NCBI RefSeq assembly: GCF_003945595.2
Contig: NW_024104520.1
Coordinates: 777,501 to 841,500 of the forward strand
DNA: 64,000 nt
From: Pipra filicauda
Lineage: Eukaryota; Chordata; Aves; Passeriformes; Pipridae
Reading direction: 5' to 3'
Below, in pieces: positions 27,001 to 38,339 of this stretch. The translations under genes were made by a program, and so were the position numbers. The notes under the pieces are model-generated. The model worked only from the letters and a program-made list of their open reading frames with translations, searched no databases and was not told the origin of the DNA. Every line of letters starts with the position of its first letter. Position 1 is the stretch's first letter.

Positions 27001-28272
27001 GAGGGGGGCAAAACCTCCAGCCTGCAGAAAGTTTTCTCTTTGCACTCTGCTGCTCCTACAGCTGCCTCCTCTCTGCTACCGGGGCTAATGGCATAGGGCA
27101 GCCCAGCAGCTCCAATGTGAGTAGAAACGGAGCAGACTGACAACTGCCTGGTAGTGCTACACGCAATTCACACTCCAGTAGCATGAACGAGACTTGGGAT
27201 ACTTTTCTGCAAGCTGGAATATGGTCCTGCCTTTAAAAGGAGAGTACACATATTTAGTTGACTTTGTGCAAGAGCCAAGGCAGGCACTTTTGGGCTGATT
27301 CAACATTGGCTTTGTTGTAATAGAGTGAGGATCCCTCTGAAGCATTGATTAGGATTGATTAGTAGTATCATTTTATCAGTATGTTCTCTCTTCTACCAGC
27401 ATAAAGAGGCTGAGCAGGTGGAGGGACTACAGTCATTGAGACTCCCACCTTTCCCAGCATAGACAAATTGAATTGGCCAGATTCTCATCATTTGCAGATT
27501 TCCTACACTGAAAGCAAAGCTGTGATGATAGTTTCAGGATTTCAGGTGTCTATGGTCTACACCAAATGGATGTTGTCCATTTTATGTGATTAGGCAATCA
27601 GACTACAGGGATGGCATTCCTGTCCCATATTCCTTAAGCAGCCCGAGCACACCAGCACAGCAGAAGAGCTGCCCCAGGGCTGAACACGAGGGGCCCGGAT
27701 GACCAGTGCAGTGGACTCTCTGGTCCTCAGGCAAAGCAGTGGGTTCCCATAAGCTTTGAAACCCAGAGGCACAGAAATGGAATCCAAGTACTTTTCAGCA
27801 AATATTTTGGGTCAGTAAAGCCACTTCAGACCATCTCTAGCCATGAAATAGTAGGAACAGGCTGCCCGATCCATATTGAAAGCTATGAATTTTATGTTCC
27901 TTGCAGGAGGGGAACTCTCTGAAGATAGCTAGAATTTGTCCACTTTAACAATGTGACAGTTCAGTGCATTCCAAGATAAATCTTGCTTCCAAGAAAGATT
28001 AAAAAACAACAGAATAATTTACAAGATAAAGCAAAAAGGAAACAAAAAAGAAAATTTATGTGTAGATGAAAGGCAGTTCTGCCAAAAATATAAATAGCTG
28101 CTGAAAGAACACAACCTATGTAAACATGCTGTAAACCCCTGCCGATACAAAGCTCACAGAACAGTGTTGCACAGTTAGGATGGGGAATCAATTTGTTTCT
28201 TTCCCTATGAAATGAAATTGATTCAGTTAATTACCAACAGGGATGAAGGTAAGGAAGGCATTTGTGGAATTC
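21005..28272. other. Intergenic sequence with no recognisable gene
   Basis: Several open frames of 100-150 codons occur (for example near 22659-23060 and 24146-24601), but none shows domain-like composition, conserved motifs or exon flanks. I see no RNA gene or complete mobile element. Confidence 0.55.
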
Positions 28273-28920
28273 TGTTGTGAGAAATAGAAACCCAGTCGGG
28301 CAATTTCCAATCAGAATTTTATTATATGATAAAAGCAAATTCAGCGCTGGGTGATCAGGGAAGGGGTTCAACAACTCCCAACGCCTGTCACACCCAAAAA
28401 GTACAGTTGTTCTACATTTATTTCCAGTTACTACATGAATATTCATTATACATAAGTATAAACATTACACATTGTTAGGTACATGAGTATAAACATTACA
28501 CATTGTTAGGTCAGACATTCCACAGATATTTCTTAACCAGAATGTTATCTATAAGCATCCATAATATATTGTTAAATCAGACTTTCAGCAGATGTTCTTG
28601 TTATCTATACAAAGTTATAAATTTTAAGAAAGGTGCTATTATCTAGCTAACTAAACAAAATTCTCTCACTATAAATCCTACACAAGGTAAAAGGGAGGTA
28701 ACTTGTTTTATCTCTTTATAGGGGCCCAATTAAGTTTTACGACTTGTTTTTCTTTTCTCTCCAGGTCATATTGACCTTACACTGTTTTCTCTTAATTAGC
28801 TCGAATCATTTTCTCAGTTTATCACACTGTTTTATCAAAATCTTCAATCTTCCTTTTTGTTTGATACAAAATTTTGGATAAGGGGCTTCAGTGCACTATC
28901 AGCTTGCATGAGAACTTGTG
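28273..28920 (-). mobile_element. Probable solo LTR of an endogenous retrovirus, minus orientation
   Basis: The lower edge reads TGTTGTGAGAAATAG on the plus strand, which on the minus strand is an LTR-type end, CTCACAACA. A minus-strand AATAAA lies about 50 bases inside it, as expected for the R/U5 part of an LTR. The upper boundary is not sharp and I found no target-site duplication, so the end coordinate is approximate. There is no internal viral coding sequence. A 31-bp tandem duplication lies inside. The family is not identified. Confidence 0.45.
28449..28510. repeat. 31-bp direct tandem duplication
   Basis: Two adjacent 31-base units (28449-28479 and 28480-28510) differ at one base (ACATAAG versus ACATGAG). 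They share the core AAACATTACACATTGTTAGG. They sit inside the LTR-like element, where U3 duplications are common. Confidence 0.9.
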
Positions 28921-31861
28921 TTACTTAATTTTCACATTAAATATCTATTCATCTGTTTTTAACTGAGTTTGGGTTTTCCAATACCAGCGTATGCAATCAG
29001 GCAGTAAGTTTCCAATGCAGTTGTGATAAAGAAAATCAGACACCCAAACACTTTGAAATGTTTCCATCAGAAACATTCAGAACTGTCAGAAGCGGAGAAA
29101 TAAATACTATTCACAAATTATACTGATATAAATGTCTTTGGTGATCATCACCAATTATAGGTCTGCCACAGAGGGCAGATACTTAAAAATGCAACTACTC
29201 CTTTCTGTTTCGTGCTGAGACTAATCCAGATGTGAGGCCATCTGGCTAAGTAATTTGCATTTCTGGAAAAAGAGTGCATCCATCTGTAAAATACTCCGTA
29301 AACAACTTTTGAACCGAGTGAACCCAGCAAATAAACAAGACTGGAGTATAAGAAATGTGATCTAACATGTCTTGATTTCCACCCGTTTCCCTCCATTGTG
29401 CTCCCTGGAAGATCTTGACTGAATAACTTCCCAAAAATAGTTAAATTTGATTAATTTGAGACCTTTCTTAGGGATACACATGCTTCACACATTTGCACCA
29501 TGACTTCACTTCCAAGTGACCTGAAACTCCAACAAAAGACCCTCAGCTCCATGCTCTCTGCACAACGTGTAAGCAATGCCAAAGGTAGGTGTAATCTTGC
29601 ACCCTGACCTGTTTCACTTGATCCTTGGTTGGTTGTAGGGCTTTTTTTTTTCGTGTGTGTGTCTTTCTTATTGCAATTTTTCTGCTCCCTTTCACCTCTT
29701 CATGCTGTGCAATGAAGGGGAACATCTGGCTGTGAGAGAATAGTTAATACATTAAAAAATACATCACTTCTCCTTTTTTTAAAACTCATTATGAGTCATT
29801 ATCTGGGATATTCAGAAACGAACACTTTGTTGTGGAAAATAATTACAGGGCAGGGTGGAGGATTGCAATTTATTTTTGCATTGAAAAGTAAGCTGAGAGC
29901 AAAAAAAATAAGAGTCTTAGACTGCAAGTAACTAAGGGTTTGTAACAAATTATCTAAAATGACTTGACCCGGGGTTTTGACGAGGTTCAGTTTACAATGA
30001 AAGGTCACATTTGTTCTTCATCCACTGATTTCTGTCCCTCTTGGAGAAACCAGCAAGCGGCTGACGGTAGAAAGGTGTTTGAGATTAAGGAAGGAAGCCG
30101 CTCCTATCCCCCCTGCCTGATTTCCTTTTTGTTCTCAGATTCACTCAGCTCTGATTTTGGTCTGCCTCAAACAGTATGGTATGTGCAATGCTCAGGAAGT
30201 AAACCATGACATTCTTGATATTCACTGTATTTAGCCCTACAAGCCTTTCTCCTGTCCTACAGGATCATTATATTATAGAAAATAAAGCTAATAGTTGCTT
30301 ATATCTAGCCACTGCACCAGAGCTATAAACAACATACAAGAAGAAGTGTGCTTATTTTGTTTAAAAAAGAGCTTAATTCTTTTTTTTTGTATCCGTTTTA
30401 AAGAGAGGCAAGAAAAATATATGTGGTCAAGATGCCAGGTGTGCATTGGGAAAACTGGGACGCGGCTATTTGCTTTCCCTCAAGTTTCTGGGCAGTACAG
30501 GGGAAATCAGGTAGGTTGCCTGGACTCATTTCAACCTGGAGGTGAAAGTACTCCCTTCCCAGGAACAGATACCTCAGCAAAAGGGAGGCTTTCTCACAGT
30601 ATGGCAGAGAGCATTGCTGAGAGAGTCTTTAAAGCAGACCAGGCACAGCAACTTCTGCAGCATTACTCAATGTGAGAGCACTAAATCTGAAAGGGGAAAT
30701 GAAAACACAGTTTCATAAGAACTTCCTACATGATTCTGGTGGAACTCTCACGCTATTTACTATGCCTTGATGAATTTAGGCTCTGGCTCCTCAGCAAGCC
30801 AACGTTGTGTGTTACACATCCTCGGGTTTGGTATTGCAGTGGCACAAACTGAAGCATGTGGTGATAAAAGAGAATCCAAAATCTAGCATGAGACAGGTTT
30901 CTGACACATTGTGTGGGCAGGACTAGAAGCCTTCAGAGGGTGAGTCAAAGCCCTCCAGCATACTGAGGCTGGAGCATGCCTGACAGAGAAGCCTAAATGA
31001 GGGAACCTGCCTGAAATGCCACCCCCTCCCTATGGACCCTCCTGCCTCCCTCCTGATAGTTCAACCTTCAACTCAATCCAGGTGGAGCTCCGTCCCATGC
31101 CACTGCCTCTTCCCCTTCAGTGACAGGCTTGCCCTATGCTTCAGGTGGCCACAGAGCAGCCCTCCAGCTACCCCTGCTCTGGGAGATTTGGCCCTTGGCC
31201 ACCCAGTTTCTGAGTGCAGTGCTGAGATGGATCCAAGGTACTGAGCAATTCAGACCTGGGCATGCCTGAGCAGCATAGACCTCTGAGGCCCAAAACAGAT
31301 AACCCTGAGTTGTGCAATTGATGATCAAACTTGGGTTTAGCGTCAGCATTTGCATGCAGGTATCTACATTCATCCAGTCTCTTTTCAAGACTGATGCAGC
31401 TCCATACATTAAACCCATACACTTGTGCAGGTAAGGAAGACAGAGATTTCCCGATTTTCTGAGATGAGAGCTTTCTGCTATCTTAACTACAGAACTACTC
31501 TTTATGACTTCTACGTGTTTTCTCACTGTGTACAGATTAATAATTAGCTATTTCTCTGGGATATTTCTGTTGAGATGATATTGTCAGCAACATGTGCTGT
31601 GACAAAACTAATGTTTACACACCTTTTTATTTCTTGCAATCTGATATGCAGAAGCCAATGTCCTAACTTCCTAGCACAATTCCTCCTGTGACGTCAGCAC
31701 AAAACTGGTGGTCAGCACAATGTACAGGAAGTGCTTTCCTCCAGAGCAACATGAAAACCTACATCCTCTTTCTTGAAAGTGAAGCATGCTTAGGAACTGT
31801 GCTGAGGGTTACTTAACTCCCCCATCTCTCATTCTGGGACAGCCTGGGAAAGCAGTCCCAT
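28921..31861. other. Intergenic sequence with no recognisable gene
   Basis: AT-rich sequence with no exon, RNA gene or clear mobile element that I can support. The 126-codon open frame near 30295-30675 has no recognisable motif. Confidence 0.5.
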
Positions 31862-32080
31862 CACAGAATAACAAAATGTTAAGGGGTTGGAATGGACCTT
31901 GAAGATCATCTAGTTCAAAGCCCCCCTGCCATGGGCAGAGACACCTCCCACTAGAGCAGGTTGCTCAAGGCCCTATTATCCAGCCTGGCTTTGAACACTG
32001 CCAGGGTTGGGACATCCACAACCTCCCTGGACAATCTGTTCCAGTGTCTAAGAGCAAATTCAATTTTCTTCCCTCAAATC
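31862..32080 (-). mobile_element. CR1 LINE fragment, 3' end, minus orientation
   Basis: The plus strand begins ATCACAGAATAACAAAATG and continues with the reverse complement of the avian CR1 3' region: GGGTTGGAATGGACC-type sequence, AAGATCATCTAGTTCAAAG, CCCCCTGCCATGGGCAG, and CCAGCCTGGCTTTGAACACT. It is 5'-truncated and has no open reading frame. The upper boundary fades into unique sequence just before the CpG island. Confidence 0.93.
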
Positions 32081-32399
32081 AGATACTATTCCCTAAATAT
32101 CCATCCACCCTACTGAGGGAAGAAGATTCTTTCCGTGGTTGTCCACTTGTTATTTTTTTTTGCTGGAGCTCTTGGGAGACATTTGCCCCCCACTGGGCAG
32201 CCCTGCGGCTGAGGGCAGCCCTCTCCAGCCGGCAAACGCTTCCACAGGCAGAACGTGCAAGCCCACATCTGTTTCTCAGAACCGTCTGACTTGTGCAGTT
32301 TTCTCTCTCCCGAGGGACATTTACACTTCCTTCCCCCATCTGGATTTAATGCAAAAATAATCCCAGTGGCTTTGCCGAAGCCGTGGAGGAGGTTCCAAC

Positions 32400-33150
32400 A
32401 GTTTCCTCTGTGAAGTCACACCCAACTAGAGGGTGCCCCGGCTTCAGGGCCAGCCGAAGGCCCAGAGTCGCCGATATGCTCCCAGCGCGGCTGTCCGGGG
32501 CAGCAAACGCTGGCGCAGGGGGGCAGCGCTGGCAAACGCTGGTTCCTCCTTTGGCTCCGCCCGGGAGGCGTCCAGCTGCGCTGTGTCGCAGCAGGGAAGT
32601 GCCGGGGGACGCCGCTTTCCTCAGCAGCCCCGCTGCAGCCGCCCCGGGGCTCCCCCTTCCCTGCGCCCGTGCCCCAGTCAGCGGCGGCTCCGGCAGCTCG
32701 GCGCCGGGCCCGCGGAACCGCCGGGCCCGCGGAACCGCCGGGCCCGCGGAACCGCCGGGCCCGCGGAACCGCCGGGCCCGCGGAACCGCCGGGCCCGCGG
32801 AACCGCCGGGCCCGCGGAACCGCCGGGCCCGCGGAACCGCCGGGCCCGCGGAACCGCCGGGCCCGCGGAACCGCCGGGCCCGCGGAACCGCCGGGCCCGC
32901 GGAACCGCCGGGCCCGCGGAACCGCCGGGCCCGCGGAACCGCCGGGCCCGCGGAACCGCCGGGCCCGCGGAACCGCCGGGCCCGCGGAACCGCCGGGCCC
33001 GCGGAGCCTCCCGGCACCCACGGCGGAGCGGGGCCCGTGCTCCCCGCTCCCTTCTCCCCAGCGGCTGCTCCTCCCCCGGCCCCGCTCCCGCAGCCTTGCC
33101 CTGCCCGTCGTTGCTGCTGTGTGTGCTTTAGCCTTGTCAGGAAAGGAAAC
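32400..33150. promoter_or_regulatory. CpG island, possible promoter
   Basis: Over about 750 bases the sequence is very GC-rich with undepleted CpG, unlike everything else between the two genes. Outside the minisatellite it still holds many CpGs and a GC box (GGCTCCGCCCGGG near 32550). CpG islands of this kind usually mark promoters. The nearest downstream gene on the minus strand is RHOH, about 21 kb away. Mammalian RHOH has distant non-coding 5' exons, so this may be its distal promoter. A promoter for a non-coding RNA in either direction is equally possible. No TATA box or clear first-exon donor was identified. Confidence 0.45.
32703..33005. repeat. 17-bp GC-rich minisatellite, about 17.8 copies
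   Basis: The unit CGCGGAACCGCCGGGCC is repeated head to tail over about 303 bases with no variation that I can see. Each unit has four CpGs, and the junctions create GGGCCC and CCGCGG palindromes. Because no stop codon can be read in the array, long open frames arise on both strands; these are by-products and not genes. Perfect homogeneity suggests recent expansion or ongoing length change. Confidence 0.97.
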
Positions 33151-36100
33151 GCCAGCACAAACCGGGCCTCCTGCCCCAGCTGTCAGAATCCGTTGGGGTT
33201 CCTCTTGGTAAACTCAGCAATCTGAAGGCAGCAGCTGGTTTTGTTTTGAATGTACTTTTCCCACTTGCTCCTGTTTCAAAGAAGGAGATAGGGATAGTTA
33301 AACTTTGCAGCCTAAGGCTCTCTGCTGCACCAGCCAGTTTCTCCTTTCTAGTCCACGAATATGGAGATGTTGCCCCAGAACAAGGCTCAGAACAGGAGCT
33401 TGACATAGCTGCCCTGAACTGCTCCCAAAGCATTCTTTTGTGAAAGCCTCCCTGCCAGCCAGGGTGCATCATCCCTACGGGGATGTTTTGCTCTCCCTAC
33501 AGCATATCAAGATAGCTACTTTACATGGTTATCTTGATAAGTGCCAAAAGCTGAAGCTCCCAGTCACCCATGACTTGTCTATATAGCACTGCAAGACAGT
33601 GAAAGGAGATAATCTGGAAAGGCAAGAAGGATAAATAGGTGAGGAAGACTACTTCTGCCCTGATGTTGAGGTAGGAATCCAAGGCAATGCCTTGAGAGTT
33701 AGCTGACGTGGAGCAAGCACTACCATGCAGAACTCCCACAGGCCAACTTGACAGGACTACCATTCCTCCATTTACAGACCAAACTGATTAAATCTGTGGC
33801 ACAAGCAGAGGACTTCTTCCACTGCTTGCTCTGCTGGCCATGTGTATGACTAGCCACGGATGTGTACACAGGAGGAGAGTCCTGTTTCTCAAGATACACA
33901 AAAATAATACTGATCCATACAGTTGCTTACCATGCTTGTAGAAAGAACATTTGTGATTGCAGCACTGCCACACTCAAATGTTCTACTGCCCAAAGAAAGT
34001 TGTAGATATCAGATCCTGATCACACAGAGGAAATGCATCAGCATTTAATATTTTGCTATTCTTTTAGCATTCCCCAAGTCATGTAAGATTTCCCTGGGCC
34101 ATGTTCCCTACTCACAAGGACTACACAAATCTAGTTTCAGCCCCAACACCATGACAGAGGACACAAAACGGCTTTGGACAACAGGGAGGAAAGAAAGCAA
34201 GATGGTGGCTTTTATCCTGTGATCCCCCTCAGTCCTTTCTGTTTCCACAGCTTGAGTTAAAGGTCAGAGAGCATGACAGCACAAGGGTCTCAGGCCTCTA
34301 GTGGCACTGGGGATACTGGGTCTTTTTCAACCCTTGAAGTGGTAGGGATTGCCATAATGTCCACTGTGGATTGGATGCCAAAGCCCCATTTGTTCATCAA
34401 AAGCTACCAAAACTGCAAGTCTTCCCCACCGCACCCCTAAAGTCTGCAACATAGGGTTTTTTTCTCAGTCAAGACAAAGATCTGTGTAGTATTCTTAAAA
34501 TATAAGTGTTACATAAATAAAGCTAAAAGAGGACCCCAAACCTGAACATGGTACAAAACAAGGATGTTGAGCCCTCTCTACTACATTTAATTCAGCAAGA
34601 CTTCTGAATGGTGTGTGCCAGTGACAGCCTGCTCTGAGAGGCTGGTTTGGATATACCACCACTGCTCTACTGGAGCTGAGGGAAATGGGCTGTCCCAGCA
34701 GTAGTGCCCCATCTATGCACGGTACCCTACTTCGTGATCCTGCGGCCCCTCAGGGTCTCTGGACACCTCTGCACTGCCCACTCACCACTCGACACCTTTC
34801 CCTGTCAGGTTTTGCAGATCCCTTCTAGTGTTTGCCATCCTCTCAGTTCACTGCCATGTCCTTACTTGGTGCCACCATCCATCCTCCAGCATAATGTCCC
34901 TCATGCTATAATGCCTTTCTTCTTCATCTCAGCAGTCTCTTGATGTTGGTCTGGATCCAGTAGCCAGCCTTCTCCACAGCTCTTTCAGGGCCTGTGCCTG
35001 CACCTGGCAATGTGGTCGCTCAGACATGGCCCATCTACATGCCTCCACAGATCTTCCCCACAAGATTCTTACAGTTTACAAGGCATCTCTGTACTCTGTA
35101 GGCTCCCTCAACATCTCCCTGATGAATTTTCAGCTGAGATGTGGGGGAGAAGGCTGCAGAACTGATTCAGCATCCCAAAGGCTCTCCAGCAGTCAGGGAC
35201 ACAGGGCAGACTGGCCCAGAGAGTGGATCCTCTGAAGGTCCTAACTGCTATTTAGGACAAACACAGGCCCCGTTCGTAAGAAGGGTTCTCTGAGCTTGTC
35301 CTCAGAAGACAAATGCCTCCCAGCTCCATGCCATGTAGAAGCCACTCAGGCTATAGGAAAAAGGAAACTTTTAATGATGCTGACTAGTGAGAAGCCACTG
35401 CTAGCCCAGCCAGGCCCCCATGATGCAGAACGTCAACCAATATCAAGAAGATCCACCCCCATGAGGGTTTTCAAGATGACTGTGCCACCAACAACATCCA
35501 CAGTGGCACAGGACTTCACCTGACAGCACAATGCCTTTATATCCATCTCCAAACTGATATATCCATCTCCAGACTGATCTGTCCAAGCAATCAGACAACC
35601 AACCTACAAAAACCAACACAGGGCAGCTAACAGAGAAACCCCAGTATTATCATCTTCAAACCTGAGTGCAAAAATAAACTTGACTTGCCCATCTTTAGCA
35701 CAGAGCAGCAAGTATATCTTAAAAACAAGCTACCCCACCCACCTGTAAAGAAGAAAGAAAAGTCACCAAAATAATACTCTGAATACAGGATTCTTCCCCT
35801 GAGAAAGAAATGAACAGCTCGTGATATGTAATAACATCCTTTAGTGCCTGTCATACAGAGAAACAACAGCTCTGGTAAGGGCACAGTAAAAACTGCTGCC
35901 ACCATCACTCTGTGTCGTTGGAAAGGGCACCACCTATTGTCGAGCTACCTGATATGTTCCACCAGCAGACACAACATCTAATTATGCTTTAATAATCTGG
36001 GCTGAAAATTTCTGTTTGCCTCCAGCAATATTTTTATATTACCACACTTCAATTGTCAGTCTTAAAGTTCAAATTATTTCCCTAAGTAAGGACAGAGAAA

Positions 36101-37304
36101 AATATTCCATTTCTTATATTTAAATAGGGAGAAAGACTCTCAGAAATCCCCAGAGTGCTGCTGAGGAGCTGGAAGCAGAGAGGAGCTCAGGGCTATTCCA
36201 GGACTCAGAGGAAATAAGGGCATGAACTGAGACAGAGGCTAGTGAATCAGGATGGACTGTTTAGCAAGGGTAGGAGTTAAGCTGGATCTCCACATTGAAC
36301 TGCAGTCCTGTCTCCAGAAAGAAGGCAAGTCCAGTAGCAGTACCTCCACTTTAAAACGTCACAACTTGAGAGACTAATCCCCAAGCTGGTCCTTGAATCA
36401 CACTGCCAGAAGGAGTCCTGTAAGGAGGGAGCACACAACCAATAAGGCATTCACCAATGTTGTGGTCTAGTAACTGTGGCTTGGGATCAGCCATGTCAGA
36501 TCTAAAACAAGATCTGCCAAGCTTTCTGTGTTCCCAAAACCTGATTTCCCTGCTCTCTTGAACAGCTTGTGTGTTAGGGCTTTGCTGTGGAAATGCACAA
36601 GGCTGCCTTGTTTCTGCAGCAATCCAAGCTACAAGGCAATTAAGTCATAGGAACAATTCTGCAGGAGTCAATTTGGGTCGAAGCCAGTTGTCCTTAAACT
36701 GAGCTAATAAAATAGGCTGCACTCTAGCCAGCACTTTGGTCTCGGGTGTCTTTCTGCACTTCCAGGACAACACAAAGGAATATCTGCATCTGACCAGAAT
36801 AGAGCAGGCTTGGGAAAAGCCAGACAGGCTTACTTAGCTCCGAATCCACAACAGTACAGAGTTGTGCTTCCTCAGGATCCAGCCTGTCACTGGCCCTGAC
36901 CTAAAGGGTCTTGCTAAATCAGCTCTATCCAGAACACTTCCCTCCCCCAAATTCCCATGATTCCAGAGGTCAGACTGGCCTCTCTCCTTGACGTACACCA
37001 CTGCTCCACTCTCCCATAAGTAAGCTAGGCTGGAATAGCATATTTTCAGCTACTTCAGGCCAAAAAAAAAAATCTGATACCATGATCCTCATTTTCAGTA
37101 ATGTGAGCATTCAGCTCCCACTTGCAACACTGAAATTCAGGCCACAAATCTGTTCCTTTTTATGCCTGCAGATGGTTGCTTCATCTCCCTACAGATGGTA
37201 TCCTGAAGCCAAGGCAAGTGGCTTTCATGAAGAACTCCAAGGCTACTATTTGACAAAATCTGATACAATCTTAAGCCTGGTTTTCCAAGGAAAGACAGAA
37301 CGCT
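33151..37304. other. Intergenic sequence between the CpG island and the end of N4BP2
   Basis: Mixed composition, somewhat GC-richer between 34.6 and 36.9 kb. I see no exon with splice flanks and protein-like sequence, no RNA gene and no identifiable repeat family. Plus-strand open frames of 70-80 codons near 34.7-35.5 kb look like chance. Confidence 0.5.
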
Positions 37305-37323
37305 ATAATTGTGGCAAAAAATC

Positions 37324-37329
37324 TTTATT
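37324..37329 (-). terminator. N4BP2: Distal poly(A) signal AATAAA
   Basis: On the minus strand the sequence reads TTTAATAAAGATTTTTTG, with a CA-type cleavage context about 15-20 bases on (CCACAATTATAGC), then the GT/T-rich GTTCTGTCTTTCC. This is the usual arrangement of a vertebrate cleavage site. Confidence 0.5.
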
Positions 37330-38280
37330 AAACTAGTTTGTAAATTCCTTTTCACATTAGAAATTCCAAATGCAGATTACAAAATTATTTCAGTAAAAAA
37401 TGAAAGTTAAAGTTAACAGCAAAATTACAACTTTATACAAATAAAAAAATCATTTTTTATTTTAATTTAAAAATAGAAATTTATATCTTCCAATATACTT
37501 ACTGGTCCTAACAGCTTTTACAAGTGGTAGCTGCAGTACTAGGTCTTTTCACATGCATATTCACATATAGTCATTTAATCCTCTGCACAATTTATTTAGC
37601 TGAAATAGCATGAACAGTTGGGCTTTGGTTGGGTTTGGGGGAGGTACCACATGATATTAAAAGCAAAAGCCAAAGTATCTTGAAATATTTTTTAAAATTA
37701 CATTTTTGCCCTACTACTTTTACAATCAACTGAAATGTTTTTCAGCGGTCACATTACTTGAGACAAACTTTCTGCATTGCACCTCTGGGTCTTTTTTTTT
37801 TTACTGTAAGATCACCCATCAATGTTAGCACAAGCATTAATTTTGTACAATAAAAACAGGATAATTTTCCTAAATTAAAATGTGGGATAACTATTAAAAT
37901 GTTTTGTAAAAAAGACACCAAAAGTCATATATTAAAGTCATCACAATCACATGCTGCCGAAGAACAGAATAAAAAGTGGTACACAAAATAGGTATTTTAA
38001 CAGTCGCACATTATTTTAGAGTGCTGGTGGCAATACTGCTGTTTTAATTAAAAGTGTAAGATGATACAGAATTTACATGATACTTCAGGATTCTCACTGA
38101 TGTAACTGTAAAAGACATCAGAAAGGCTGGAACTTCTAAAATGTAACCTACTTTAAAATACCATTTGGAAACAATTATATTTCATAGAATTCGTCACAGA
38201 ATACATTATAAAACCAGTCAGAGAATACAAGATCTCCAGTGTTGTGTTTCTGGAATACTGGCAAGTAGCTGAAGGCATGA

Positions 38281-38339
38281 AGATCCTTACTGATAAAACT
38301 CTACTTACTTAGATCCTTACTGATAAAACTCTACTAACT
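38281..38339. repeat. 30-bp direct tandem duplication
   Basis: AGATCCTTACTGATAAAACT, plus about ten more bases, occurs twice in immediate succession with near identity. It lies in the inferred N4BP2 3' UTR, so its copy number could vary in the transcript without affecting the protein. Confidence 0.9.

Noticed and set aside
32346..33225. Several overlapping open frames of 180-280 codons on both strands rich in Pro, Gly, Ala and Arg
   Set aside because: They exist because the 17-bp repeat and the CpG island lack stop codons. The peptides are frame-independent repeats with no domain and no exon flanks.
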